A stretch of DNA of 64,000 bases, taken from Blasia pusilla (Eukaryota > Marchantiophyta > Marchantiopsida > Blasiales). The notes below the pieces were generated by a model, which made no database searches, was not told the DNA's origin, and saw only the letters and a program-made list of their open reading frames with translations. The stretch lies in contig CM114272.1 in NCBI GenBank assembly GCA_050084515.1, forward strand, positions 37,200,001 to 37,264,000, given 5' to 3'. The translations under genes were made by a program, and so were the position numbers. Numbering within the stretch: the first letter of the stretch is position 1; each line of letters opens with the position of its first letter. Positions 24,001-34,466 of this stretch are shown here, piece by piece.

Positions 24001-24428
24001 ATTACATATAGGGGTAGGGTTCTAGGACGTGATCTGACTCTGTCTCCATAAAGCTTCCACTCTCGGGTCTTCACAATCTTTTTTCTCCAATCTACCTCTG
24101 GATTATACTGTTCCATCCAAGGCATTCCCAAGATAACATCATAACGTGCTAACCTAATGACCTTCATCTCCAACTCTTCTAGATACTTTCCTATCCTCAA
24201 CTCTACCCTTCGAGGAAGCTTCTCAATCTTTTCTGTTTGCCCGTTTGGTAATTCTACCTCTTCTTTTTGATCCCTCTCTAAAGCTAAGCCCAATTTCATA
24301 GTTATGGCTCTTGAAAGGAAGTTTTCTGTTGCCCCAGGATCAATCAACACTATAACTTGGGATCCTTCTACTTCCTCGTCTATAACAATGAGACGTGTTT
24401 CTCCTCTCTTCAAACCATTTACCTCCAC
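21055..24428 (-). pseudogene. Pol of chromovirus D: protease-RT-RNase H-integrase-chromodomain
   Basis: Protease: [13 protein letters not shown], the DSGA motif with Pro for Ser. [35 protein letters not shown], and FLDDILVYS with both catalytic Asp. A one-base frameshift near 23276 moves to 23248-22379 ([11 protein letters not shown]; RNase H with [14 protein letters not shown] and [12 protein letters not shown]). A second frameshift near 22390 precedes the integrase zinc finger (LGHHMGAEKT...CRICQQIKA) and core (TMDLV). A third near 22025 leads to ITDRGTHFTSLFW and YHPQTDGQTERANR (D..D-35-E). Lesions between 21462 and 21400 separate the C-terminal piece (KIHPVFHVFLLRP) and the chromodomain. 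Fewer than five lesions in a copy with almost identical LTRs is unusual. Confidence 0.92.
21085..21245 (-). other. Chromodomain of chromovirus D
   Basis: EFEVERILKKRTRR...VEYLVQWKGYPLFEATWEP, with the aromatic and acidic residues typical of integrase chromodomains in plant chromoviruses, where they guide insertion to marked chromatin. Confidence 0.92.
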
Positions 24429-24490
24429 ATGTTTGTGTCAACCCTCGCCTTTCCTCATTTTGTTAGAACCAGTATATCCGCGAGGCGCGA

Positions 24491-25690
24491 TTATTGGTGG
24501 TTGGCATTTCCCTGAGGTCCGCCTTCTTCGTCATCTTCCTGCATATGCCCTTCTTCAAGATGATTAAGGGGGCGACGATATGGCCTATTTCCGAGCCTAC
24601 GAAGACGATAATTCATGGCTATATGACCATATCTACCACACTCAAAACATTGGCGTGTATCTCTTCGGACTTCGAATTCTCTCCCTCCTCTAGGAACCCC
24701 GACCCGGTCGGTTCGAGGAGCAATCCCTTGTATGTTGGGATTCCGATCTCTCTCCATTGGCACCCTTCCATTATACCTTCGCGGCGCATAACCATCTCGT
24801 GCTCGAAGGTTACCCAACTCCATGGGTGTGGGTCCGTAGTGGTTGTTCATGGAAGCAACCACCTCTCCTCCTCCTTCGTACACATTTGCCATACGTTGGG
24901 CACATGCGATTGCTTCATTGATATCTTTTGGGTTGTCTCGAATCATCTCTTGACGCACCTTCTTCTTCAAACCTCTCTTAAACAGATCAAGAGCTTCTGG
25001 CCCACTCATGTCGCGGATTTGTATCTGTAAGTCACGAAACTCTTCGATGTAGTCCTCCACAGTTCCTTTCTGCTCTAGTCGCCATAATTTCATTCTAGCA
25101 GTGAGGATTGGATCCACAGCTTGGAAATTTTGGAGCAGCCCTTGCTTCATTCCGCTCCATGTAATTTGTTGATTTGTTTCAATCAAGGATCTCTCCCATC
25201 CTTGATACCATGTCAATGCTCGATCGATTAACCAAGATCTTACGAACATCCCTGCAATATGATCATCAATGTTGAAAAGGGATAAATGGATTTCCATCCG
25301 AGTGATCCAACCCTCTAATACCCCCATGGCTCGACTTCCTTTGTACGGTTCTACCTTGCATGCCTTTGTCATTTTCAATATCAATGAGGCTTGAGCATTC
25401 ATCTCCATCACTCTTTGTGCTGCTTGGGCCTCCAATGCTCGTGCCCTTAAGGTTTCGTCACTCTCCCCAGAAGTCACAACACTCGTGGTTTCCGTCTCCA
25501 TCCCACCTATCGGAAGAACTCTCTCTCTCTCTACTCTCATATTTCTGACCGAAGCAACTTCTTGCGCTAATTCTTGGACTTGGTTTTGACTTTGATCAAA
25601 TGCAACTCTCAACTCTCTCAATTCACGAATCATATCCCTCAAAGTTTCTTCCATGATCGCTCCGACTTTCCCCTGACCCTTTACTATCAC
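24491..25690 (-). CDS. Gag of chromovirus D
   Basis: 399-residue uninterrupted frame. The middle holds the retrotransposon Gag core (GVLEGWITRMEIHLSLFNI; WYQGWERSL; VEDYIEEFRDLQIQI). Residues near 350 form a zinc knuckle, QCFECGRYGHIAMNYR, whose last Cys is replaced by Tyr. An N-terminal coiled-coil-like stretch (LRELRVAFDQSQNQVQELAQ) could support particle assembly. ATG 25690 opens the frame about 580 bases after the primer site. Pol lies in a different frame starting after the stop at 24491. Intact length suggests the protein can still be made; the altered knuckle may weaken RNA packaging. Confidence 0.88.
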   Translation of the reverse strand: MIVKGQGKVGAIMEETLRDMIRELRELRVAFDQSQNQVQELAQEVASVRNMRVERERVLPIGGMETETTSVVTSGESDETLRARALEAQAAQRVMEMNAQASLILKMTKACKVEPYKGSRAMGVLEGWITRMEIHLSLFNIDDHIAGMFVRSWLIDRALTWYQGWERSLIETNQQITWSGMKQGLLQNFQAVDPILTARMKLWRLEQKGTVEDYIEEFRDLQIQIRDMSGPEALDLFKRGLKKKVRQEMIRDNPKDINEAIACAQRMANVYEGGGEVVASMNNHYGPTPMELGNLRARDGYAPRRYNGRVPMERDRNPNIQGIAPRTDRVGVPRGGREFEVRRDTRQCFECGRYGHIAMNYRLRRLGNRPYRRPLNHLEEGHMQEDDEEGGPQGNANHQ

Positions 25691-26270
25691 TCTAATATAA
25701 GATCAACATATACACCTGCCAATTTCGCACAATAGGGACTACAAAAGGCACTGTTGACGCAATGACTTCATTATAATACTCTTGACCAAACTTCCTCACC
25801 ATAAACTCTCTATATGCTATCTTAGGTTGACAAACCACATGGACTATACATCGAGTGTTAAAAAACACTTGTGGGGGCCTATTCAAATCCATTCCCCATA
25901 TCTCCTCTAAAATAATATATAAATAGTGCAATCCCACACACGATCATATGTAACAATAGGGAGGATCACCGGATAGCGAGACTCCATCACTTGCGTCATG
26001 AAAACTTCACCAAAGTGATATACAAGGTATCTCGTGAACCAGTGTCTATCTACATATAAGAGTTTGATGGTGAACGGATTAAACGGGAAATTAGGAGCCA
26101 CTCTCGCTCCCCTCCATCCATTACCAAAAAAACAGCCCTTCCCCTTACTCTACTTGCGGCTCTATAGCCACCTTTGCCAAACCTCTAACAACCTATCTAC
26201 TCTAAACAGTATATCATTACTTAGTCATCCTTCCAAGAGGGGTAATCCACTCTCGTTGGAAGAGCAACCT
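25691..26270 (-). other. 5' untranslated leader of chromovirus D
   Basis: Between the primer site and Gag. The short open frames at 25692-25937 and 25907-26101 resemble nothing known to me. Confidence 0.6.
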
Positions 26271-26283
26271 TGCTCTGATACCA
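26271..26283 (-). other. tRNA-iMet primer-binding site of chromovirus D
   Basis: TGGTATCAGAGCA on the minus strand, one base after the 5' LTR; the standard plant initiator-methionine tRNA primer site. Confidence 0.93.
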
Positions 26284-26284
26284 T

Positions 26285-26637
26285 TGTAACTCTCCAGCTC
26301 ACGGAACCACTCTAGAGTTGCTCAAAGGTAGAATGCCCTCAAGGCCTCTCCTCTTCCTTTATATACTTAGAGATAGGTACAATGAAGACAAATTAGCTCT
26401 ACCTATCCTTATGCCACATGTCCTACTCTCATAGCATGAGAGAATCTCCTTTGGAGTCTAATGTCCCAACCTCATCTTCCTCAACCTCATCCTTATCTCC
26501 CTTTTCACCAACCTATGGTCCCACTCTCATCTTTATCTCATGTATCTTGTCTTTTCTCTTTTTGGTTGATTCTTTCCCACTTATGCGCTTCATGTCATAG
26601 ATTCTAACTTAACTATGACTAACAAAGGATGGTTACA
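26285..26637 (-). repeat. 5' LTR of chromovirus D
   Basis: 353-bp copy of the LTR at 20689-21041. A TTTATATA motif (26357-26364) lies on the plus strand; its minus-strand reading TATATAAA is the likely TATA box of the element. Confidence 0.93.
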
Positions 26638-26642
26638 AGCAC

Positions 26643-28387
26643 TCACTGTACTCGCTATGACGTCAATGCGCAAAAACTCCACAACCTCCACGTCGTCATG
26701 GATATCACGACCACCTGTCGCCTCCTCACTAACCTCCACATCCAAAGACTCATCATCCAACCCCACCACTGGAATCATCACCTGTGGCTGACCTGCCATA
26801 GTCAACCAACAAAGATAGGCAGATGCATGCCAACCGGGCACCATCTCCTCATCACTCTCTCCGTGCCATCGAGCTCCTGTGTCGTCTCTTTGACTCAGAC
26901 ATGGGTTACGACTCAACCCATCCGCATCCTCGTTCAGCCGACATGGCCTATGAACCACCTCAAACTCATACTCCTGTATTAATAGAGCCCACATGGCAAG
27001 CTTTCCCGTAAGCTTGTCGGACTCCATCAACCACCTCAACGGTTGATGATCAGTGATAAGTGTGAAAGGGTTGCCGAATAAATAGCACCTGAAATGTGCC
27101 ACGGCCCACATTGCAGCCAAGCACTCTCCCTCCTAGGAGCTGTACTTTGCCTTTGCAATGTTGTTCAATCGGCTAGCGTAAGCCACAACGAACTCCCTCT
27201 CCTCGTCATCCCTCTGAGTAAGAACTACTCATAGACCCAACATGCTCCAATCCATATGTAATTGGAATGGGGGACCCCTAACCGGTCTCTGTAAAATGGG
27301 TGAGGATGTCAACCTGTCCTTGAGCTCTTGAAATGCTTGCTCCTGATCATCTCCCTACAACCAAACCTGATCAAGTCTCGTCAACAAGATCAAAGACTTT
27401 GCGATCGCACTAAAAACCTTGACATATTGTGATAGAAGTTCGCCAGTCCAAGAAATGCTTGGACTCGAATCACATCTGTAGGGCGTGGAATCTGCGCAAT
27501 AGCTTCTACCCTTGTCTGTTGAACGCCTAACCCACTTGGGTATATGGTGTGTCCCAAGTACTCAATATGCTCCTGAAAGAATCTGCACTTGCCTAGATGT
27601 AACTTCAGTCCATGTATCTACAATCGCCGAAAAACCTCCTCCAAGTGTCGCTCATGCTCCTCAACCGTGGAACTGAAGATAATAATATCATCTATGTTAC
27701 ATCGTACAAAATCCAAGCCAGCCACAATCCTATCCATCACTCTCTGAAACTCTGTAGGCGCGTTCTTCAACCCAAATGGTAAGAACCGCCATTGATACAA
27801 GCAATCTCTCCCGAACCGATCTATCCCCCAGAATGTTGTCTTTTCCCTCTCCTCCAACCTGATAGGAAGCTGATGATAGCCAAAGACGGAGATCTAAATC
27901 TTGAAGATCTTTGCATGCCCTACCGCATCAAAGATCTCCTCAGGAGTAGGCATGGCGTACCGATCTGACCTTGTCTGTCGGTTGATAGGATGGTAATCTC
28001 CACACATCCGCCTATCCGTCCAATTGCCATGCATATCCTTCTTCGCCAGCATGACTGTGGCACATGCATACTCCCCGTGTGATAACTCCACAAGTCCTGC
28101 CTCCAACAAGTCCTGACTCCTGCTCTGAATCAAGGCTCGCTCCATATCAGAATACCTATAGGGTCGACGAAAGATCGGCGTATCACTAGCCAATGTACCC
28201 AAGTCCGTATCTCGGGACCCTTCAGCGTATCCAAGTCTCTCATACTGAAGGCAAAACAACTGACATGCCCTCTCTGAAACCTATGAACTCACCGTCGCTC
28301 TCCTCCTATCAACTTGAGACCTATCACAGGCTCCCAAGTCTCCATCGTGACCTCACTCGGAGAGGACGCAACCTCCGGCTTTGGTTG
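26643..28387 (-). pseudogene. RT-RNase H of element B (interrupted by D)
   Basis: Starts right after the TAG at 28388-28390 with QPKPEV, METWEPVIGLK and an in-frame TGA near 28300. RT: TPIFRRPYRYSDMERAL, DRRMCGDYHPINRQTRSDRY, PTPEEIFDAVGHAKIF; then after a frameshift FGRDCLYQWRFLPFGLKNAP and CNIDDIIIFS, where the usual Tyr of YIDD is Asn. RNase H (27350-26950) ends with HFRCYLFGNPFTLITDHQPL and DADGLSRNPCLSQRDDTGA, followed by the acidic spacer found in A. At 26643 the frame runs into chromovirus D and resumes as integrase at 20683. Confidence 0.85.
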
Positions 28388-28390
28388 CTA
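28388..28390 (-). other. Conserved in-frame TAG before RT (element B)
   Basis: Minus strand reads GCT ACA TAG CAA CCA AAG. The linker upstream (VEHGVGGQSGVVVAEVARVAT) and the RT-side linker downstream share this frame. It matches UAG-CAR-YYA, as in E and C. Confidence 0.7.
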
Positions 28391-29865
28391 TGTAGCAACC
28401 CTAGCCACCTCCGCAACAACCACTCCACTCTGACCTCCTACACCATGCTCCACATCCAAACCCCACTCGCACTCTAGCTCGAACAACGCCCCAGAAGTCC
28501 ATGGGTGCCTAGCAAACCCCAATGCCTGCATACAACCCCTGTAGGAAATGGTCCAACTCAACGTGAGCATGGATGACAATCCCCATGAGCCATACCTGAC
28601 TATCCATGTCAGTTGAGGTCCATCCTGCCCCTAACACCTATCTCCGGATGCCTCAATCATCCTGGCACCGTGGTACCGTAGCGAACCCCAAGGCTCAGAG
28701 GCTCTCCAATGCTCCGGTCACCTCATCCCAAATCATGCCTGGCCCTCCCTGACGAAAGGCATGGGATGCTAGGAAGCTCACCAAGACTCAAAATCGAGGT
28801 CAAACAATTCAAGTCCATGGCCTGACCCAACACATGACATCGTGAAGCCTCAGAAATGGAAGCAACCGCTATCATACCAGTAGCAAATCCCATCGCACGC
28901 TCTCTCTCATCAGCGCTAGGCTCCATCAACTGTCACACATGAGAATCCCATACAAGCCCCTGACCACCTTCCCTGTAGGCATGTGACGAGGGAAAACTCA
29001 CAAATGTGGGTAGTCCCATCCTAGGCTGGCCCACACGGTTCACCATTGCCATGGGTGACCGATCAATAACCCTCACCACCTAAGAAAGTCACCCAGTATC
29101 CAAGATACTATCCACTGTAAGGCAAAGATCCCCCTGCACTGCATCATATGCTTGACGTAGAACCTCCCCAAGAAACAAGTTTGTCCATCACAAGCGTGGA
29201 CAATATGAACGCGAGCCAACTTGTGCTGCATCCAACAACACCACTGGTTCAATCCAAGACCGCACCTCATGAACACTCGCCATCATCCGGGTCCGAGTGT
29301 CACCCAACAATGGAACATTCTCCATAATGTAAGTTGGAGCACGTGCCTGATAAAACTGAAGATGTCGTAACAATCGTAACATCTCCCAAAACAATCGAGA
29401 CCTAGGGTCGTGTAATCCCTCACCACGAATAGCACGAGTATGACCCTGATATGGCCATCCAGCAATCACCAAATCCACAAGACCAACCCTCTCAAGGTCT
29501 TGCGCCCCCATCAATGCAATGTATGATGGAAAAGCACGTTGATACCCACGAATAGCTGATGGCGGCATCAACTCAGGATATCTCCGCATCAACTGACCAA
29601 TATGTCAGAATGAGACTCTCTGGACCATCTCATCTCACTCCACATACACGTATCTCCGCACAGGAATACCGGCATGTAACACTGAAGCCAAACCAGTGCT
29701 AATCCCACCAAAGAGATCTAACACACAAATGCCCTCCGGCGGATACTGCCATACAATGGGTGTAGTATCCAAAGGGGATAACCCAACTAGACCAGAAGTA
29801 GGAGTCCGCCGTGGGGCCTTCTCTTCCTCGTGAGGTATAACAGCCTCACACCAAGCCTCCTGCAC
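28391..29865 (-). pseudogene. DNMT3-like cytosine-5 DNA methyltransferase domain, element B
   Basis: The best-preserved methyltransferase order in the window. Motif I: CVLDLFGGISTGLASVLHAG, then RYVYVE. Two in-frame TGA follow, at sites where A has Arg codons. Frame 29592-29188 contains DLVIAGWPYQGHTRAIRGEG, in which the catalytic Cys of motif IV is Tyr (TAT, 29449-29451; a G-to-A change), DPRSRLFWEMLRLLRHLQ, which matches the DNMT3 pattern GRLFFEFYRLL, YIMENVPLLGD (motif VI) and AAQVGSRSYCPRL (motif VIII). After frameshifts come the segment near 29270-28950 and the tail DERERAMGFATGMIAV...EASRCHVLGQAMDLN. As it stands it would be catalytically dead, but the collinear order with A and C shows that the domain belongs to the element. 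Confidence 0.87.
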
Positions 29866-30883
29866 TAGGCGATCAACCTCCTACCATAGTGCACCGCCTT
29901 AACTCCAAAGTGGCACATCCAACGATGAGGATGCCACTGCTGCAAAACTAGGGATCTCCTCTACCTCCTCATGCACAAGACAATCCATAGTAGAAAGATT
30001 ACCCTCCAAAAAGTCTCTTGGCCAAGTGACTACTCCACTAAAACCAGCCACAGATGTTAACACTGTTGGGGAAGACCCTCCTAGTCAAGCCCCATAAATA
30101 AATCTCGCAGGAAACTGGCTCATACGTCCATCCCCGGACTGCTAACCAGGTCTATAAGATGTTGTCTCAGTCCAGTAGTCCATCTGAAAACCCATGGGGT
30201 ACAATACTGCTCCTCCAACTAGTACATCATACGACTCGGTTGATGTGACCACTGCAGGTACTCCCAACCGGGAGCTATCAGTCGCATGATCTGGTCTCAA
30301 CTGTACATGACAACTTCTCCCTTGTCATGAATTGAGACCTATCATTGGCTCCTCCAAGTGATGTTTGAATTTGGAATGGACAAGGCTCAAGCTCTCACCT
30401 CCGAATACCCAAACCAATACATGTCGCCTTTACCAATATCAAAGGTTGGGCACCAGAGTCTAAAAAGACTCTATTTGGTCTGTACACATGTCCTGTAGGA
30501 CTCACCAATCAAAATATCCCACTCCGGTTGTCCAACATACATACACCAGGTGTACGCCTCTTAAGATCAATGGGTGGCCGGGCTGGTAATGCATCCATCT
30601 TCGCCGCTGCTGCCTGCCAAGTAGCACTGGTACTCAATGGTACACCTGACATAGAGGGTCGCTCCACCGCAATACCCTCATCCACCTCAACACGTGTAGC
30701 ACTAACACCCCTACATTCACACAACGTTGCTGCTAGCTGAAATACATGAGCTAAGTCAACTCCTAAAGCCATCAGCTCCGTGGCCGAAAACAATGGGGAT
30801 CCCAACATCGGTTGCCCATCCGCAATCTGACCGATCTTTGCATCCGTGTCTACTACATGCAATGTAGATGCCTCGATCCCCAT
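29866..30883 (-). pseudogene. Unknown conserved segment, protease and linker, element B
   Basis: The 30883-30509 frame has VFQLAATLCECRGV, WQAAAAKMDALPARPP and PGVCMLDNRSGIF, the same block as in A and C. At the position where A and C have TGA after MPA, B has CGG (Arg). The protease active site FLDSGAQPLILVKA follows (Asp codon 30458-30460), with stops after it. The remainder down to the methyltransferase is a poorly conserved linker. Confidence 0.75.
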
Positions 30884-31182
30884 CTTTGAGGCTCAATAGG
30901 CTGCGTAGGAACCATGGATGGAGTCCTAAGCACCTCAGACAACAAGAATGATTGGGGAAGCCTAGCCTGCCTCCCAGCCTCATCCCTATGTGGGTCCAAC
31001 TCCACAGCAGCACCACGTGGCTCTGACGCTCGAGTGGCTCCTCTCATAACTGTAGTTGATGCCTCAACCTATGTTGGACTCGCCATATAAGAGAGATCAT
31101 CCCCTCCATAAGAGGTGGAAGCCCTTGCTCCCGAACCTGCTCTATGTTGGATACCGACCATAGTAGCCAACCGCTCCAATGC

Positions 31183-32603
31183 TCAATCTGGCGCCATAGC
31201 TGACTTTGTCGTAGTGGTAGGGGTAGCCACCGTAGGCTCTCCAACTACTGGTCCACCTCTACCACCCCTACCACCTTGGCATCTTGGAGCTACTCCACCA
31301 CGGCCGCGGCCTGATCTTAACTCTGGATGAAGATCAAAGCAACGCTCTCGAGGATGACCTGGTCTCCCGCTATGATCACACTGAGTTTGGGCCGACTGAG
31401 GCCCATCCTCCAAATTCCATCTCCCATCCTCTTTGGGACAAAACCTCCTAACATGATCACATCCACATGTCCAACATGACTATCCTTGCTGTGGGGCAGA
31501 AAATGAAGGCAATGGTCTCTGCGAAAGTGTCCCTCTAAGACTTGACTGAGGTCGTGTGTATCCCCCACGACTCCCATTACTACTACCACCACCACTACTA
31601 CGAGACTGTGAGGTGGACTGTTGAACATGAGAAGTAGTAGTTGTATCCCTACTGAATGTGGATGTCACCACTCTCTCCTCCATCATGTTAAGCTCAATCT
31701 TCTCAGATAGAGCGAACTCATGGGTCAATGTGGGTGAATCATCACTCATAAGAGTAGCATCACGTACCCTGCGGCGCAACTCTCTATCCAAGATCTCATA
31801 CCAAAATTGGACTGCCTGAGCCTCAGTCACACCCTAGGTAACTAAAATCAAGGGTCGCATACGAGTGTTGCCTTACGAAGACTCTCACATGTCTTTCGCT
31901 CAAATTCCTGAAGACTCCTCAACTTCTCTGTCTTCACTCCCTGATAGTTCTTCTTCAACCTCTTGAAGAACTCTGCAACCGGGCTGAACGATGGTGAGGC
32001 ACTAGTACCTCCACTAGTACCTCCACTGGTACCTCCATGGGTACCTCCACTGGTACCCCCACTCTGGCTCGTACTCGTACCACTCAACGTCGGGCTGATT
32101 GGCATAGTAGGAGCACTACTACCAATACCACCATGGGTGATAGACACATAGCCTGGAGACCAATATTGTCTCCACGCCTCAATCTCAACAACATGGTCCT
32201 TCCTAAACTCATGATAATCGTCCATGGGTGGTCCCTCCAAGTGTTGAAACAACCCCTTCCAAGCCAAGAAGGGTGTAAACAACGTGGCATTTCCCAACAT
32301 CTACATATCAGACCACGTATCAAACTCCTGAATGAAGTCCTCCAACTCAGCGGTGCCCACTACGCCCGAGTATCATGTGGGACCCTTCATGGCCCCATAT
32401 ATCCTGTCCATGTCCCAAATCAATGGAGCTGCAACACTCGATAACAACGTAGAAGACTCGGTGTTTGTAACACCCTCGTCCTCCTCTTCATCAACCGTCG
32501 GAAGTGGAAAAGGTAGCGGATACCTCAATCCACTCCATGTAAAACCACCACTGTCCGCACCACGGTCCCCAACCAGACCACCAAACAACTCCGTGATGAC
32601 CAA
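31183..32603 (-). pseudogene. Gag of element B (broken)
   Basis: The N-terminal part has an acidic stretch (PTVDEEEDEGVTNTESS), then MDRIYGAMKGPT followed by a stop, ELEDFIQEFDTWSDM, a stop, and the core AWKGLFQHLEGPPMDDYHEF. A low-complexity (GGTSGGTHGGTS) insertion precedes FSPVAEFFKRLKKNYQGV. A frameshift near 31850 leads to TEAQAVQFWYEILDREL and the knuckle region: CWTCGCDHVRRFC, then CDHSGRPGHPRERC, in which the second Cys is Ser. A Gly/Arg-rich tail closes it. Frames on both sides of each stop agree, so most lesions are point mutations. Confidence 0.82.
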
Positions 32604-34084
32604 TGCCGATGCCGCACCACCACCAAATCACCACCACTAAGTAACCAAGTGACGTCGATATCGTTGTATTATTCTAGCTCTACTAGCTATAGGTGTAGGC
32701 AACCTAACATGTCATCACCACAAGAAGCCTCCTACAGTCTACTGTTCATCACTCTAGCCTCACTACCGGTAGCACACAGGAGTAAAACTACTCTGAAAAT
32801 CAGCGTCAACCCTAACAATTGGCGCGCAAGCAAGAAGCAATGATGGAGGGGATCCAAACACATGAAGTCCAACAACAACCCTCCAATCGCAAATGGAAAT
32901 CAAAGTAACACAATCCACCAAACGTGGCCTTGAATCCACAGACCCCACCACACAATTCTAACGCAATAGCTACTCCGCCGCTTGTTGATGACGTGCTAGT
33001 CCCACTCGTAGCACCTAAAAATATCACCTGCATGGAGAGGCTACACCGTACTATGCGCTAGAGTTCCATCAACCAAAAACCTGAGATGCATAAAGCGCCT
33101 AACACATCTCCAAACAACACCAAATGAGCTACACCAGTGTGTACACTGGCATAGTTAAGAACTTAGCACTTAAGCATCTTCCAGGAAGAATAGCCCAAAG
33201 ATGGGTAACTAGTTATGCAACACTCAACTCACAAATCCTGCAAAAATTGCCTCACGCCCAAGCAAACAAGCTTGCTCCTTGCTCCTTACTCCGCCTCTCA
33301 CGCCCACTCGCCCTGAGCTACCACGAAGCCTCAAAGCCTCAAAATGCTCGAGACATTCCCCTATCGCCCCGTTTGCCATGCTTTGCTATGGAGAGAAGCC
33401 CAACCAGGGCGCCCCCAACAGGATAGGCGTCTCCAACAATAGATGAGTCACCAACCGATCAGCCCCTCCGATCTACTGTCCACCATACCTTGAGCTAGTC
33501 CACAAAATTTCAATCAGAAATTACTCCACAAATCCTCAACCAAAATTGAATCTGTTTCAACCAGAATTAAATTGGCCATCATAGCTATCTCTCCACAAAA
33601 AATCAGCTACAACCAAGCTCTGTACTATGAGCTAAAAATCAGACAAACTTGTTGTCCATACACCTCCAGAATCGCAAATCCGACAGCGATTCCGCCTAGA
33701 TTCATGCACACAGAAATCCGCAACGCTCCACACACTCAAGAAGATAGCTTCACATGAGATCACAATACAGGTAGCAACAGGAACCTCTCACCCGATCTGG
33801 ATGAACTTCAACAGAGCTTCCGCACTCCAAGCTCTCCACATCAAAAAACCGTCGAACACGAACCAGAATCTTCAATCCTTGATAACTTCCAACTCCCTTG
33901 ACAAAATCCGGCAATCTAATGCGCATTGGAAAGCTCCCAACAAGGCGCTTCTTTCCCAACCAACCGCGCACCAGATTCATACCTCCAACATAGGCCTCAA
34001 GCCACGAACATCCACGGCTGAGTACACAATCAACCCTAACCAGATCCTACTTATCCACGATCGAAGCTACCATCGATCTATTTT
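32604..34084 (-). other. 5' leader of element B, non-coding
   Basis: Lies between repeat A1 and gag. I see no protein similarity and could not identify a primer site here; unlike A and C, no clear complement to a predicted RNA start was found. Confidence 0.45.
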
Positions 34085-34462
34085 AATTCTTTGAGTGAAA
34101 TCCGTGAAAGACCTACTTTCATAAAACACGTATAGAATCATATAAATCAAGCCAAACCCACTCCATGATGGGAGAATCCAGGTCGAAGCTTGTAGGAACC
34201 ACCATAGCCAATAGCTCTACTCACTACTAAGGCTAACTCCCAACGCAACAGGCTCAACTCAAAAAACTAACTATTCTTTGAGTGCACTCCACACTTTATC
34301 CTTCAACCTAAGAGCAGGCCCTACTGGAAAAGTCACCCTCAATTGAGTAACCCCTAACCCTATGTATGAAACCGCATCTCTATCTAGACACTACGGCCCT
34401 ACATAAGGTATGGCCTCTACTAGCACACTATACTCTACGACATAATCCGTATGGTCATGACA
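34085..34462 (-). repeat. Terminal repeat A1 of element B (inner end uncertain)
   Basis: Begins TGTCATGACC on the minus strand at the junction with A. It shares GAGTGGGTTTGG(C/T)TTGA with the A1 repeat of C, but is otherwise strongly diverged. The inner boundary is a guess. Confidence 0.5.
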
Positions 34463-34466
34463 ATTA

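Larger units (their letters stand above)
20689..26637 (-). mobile_element. Element D: young Ty3/gypsy chromovirus
   Basis: Complete 5949-bp LTR retrotransposon inside B. It has 353-bp LTRs with a single difference noticed by eye, a perfect AGCAC duplication, a tRNA-iMet primer site, a polypurine tract, gag, and pol ending in a chromodomain. The insertion split B between its RNase H spacer and its integrase. The near-identical LTRs mean recent insertion, yet pol has several frameshifts. Confidence 0.95.
16296..34462 (-). mobile_element. Element B (+ partial element E): methyltransferase retrotransposon nested in A
   Basis: On the minus strand it starts TGTCAT at 34462 and ends CGACA at 16296. 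The flanks are GTTG (16292-16295) and ATTA (34463-34466). Aligned with the uninterrupted linker in B itself, both flanks occupy the same four positions, so they are one 4-bp duplication with two G-to-A changes. B carries A1 (34462 down), gag, unknown segment, protease, methyltransferase, TAG, RT, RNase H, integrase, PHD and B1 (to 19103). Where A2 would be expected, a 2.7-kb pol piece of a more diverged member (E) follows, then the terminal B2. Chromovirus D sits inside B at 20689-26637. Confidence 0.8.

Noticed and set aside
34366-34462. ATG at 34366 as the start of RT in element A
   Set aside because: These codons are the reverse strand of B's terminal repeat; the RT frame is entered from the linker at 16295 in the uninterrupted element.
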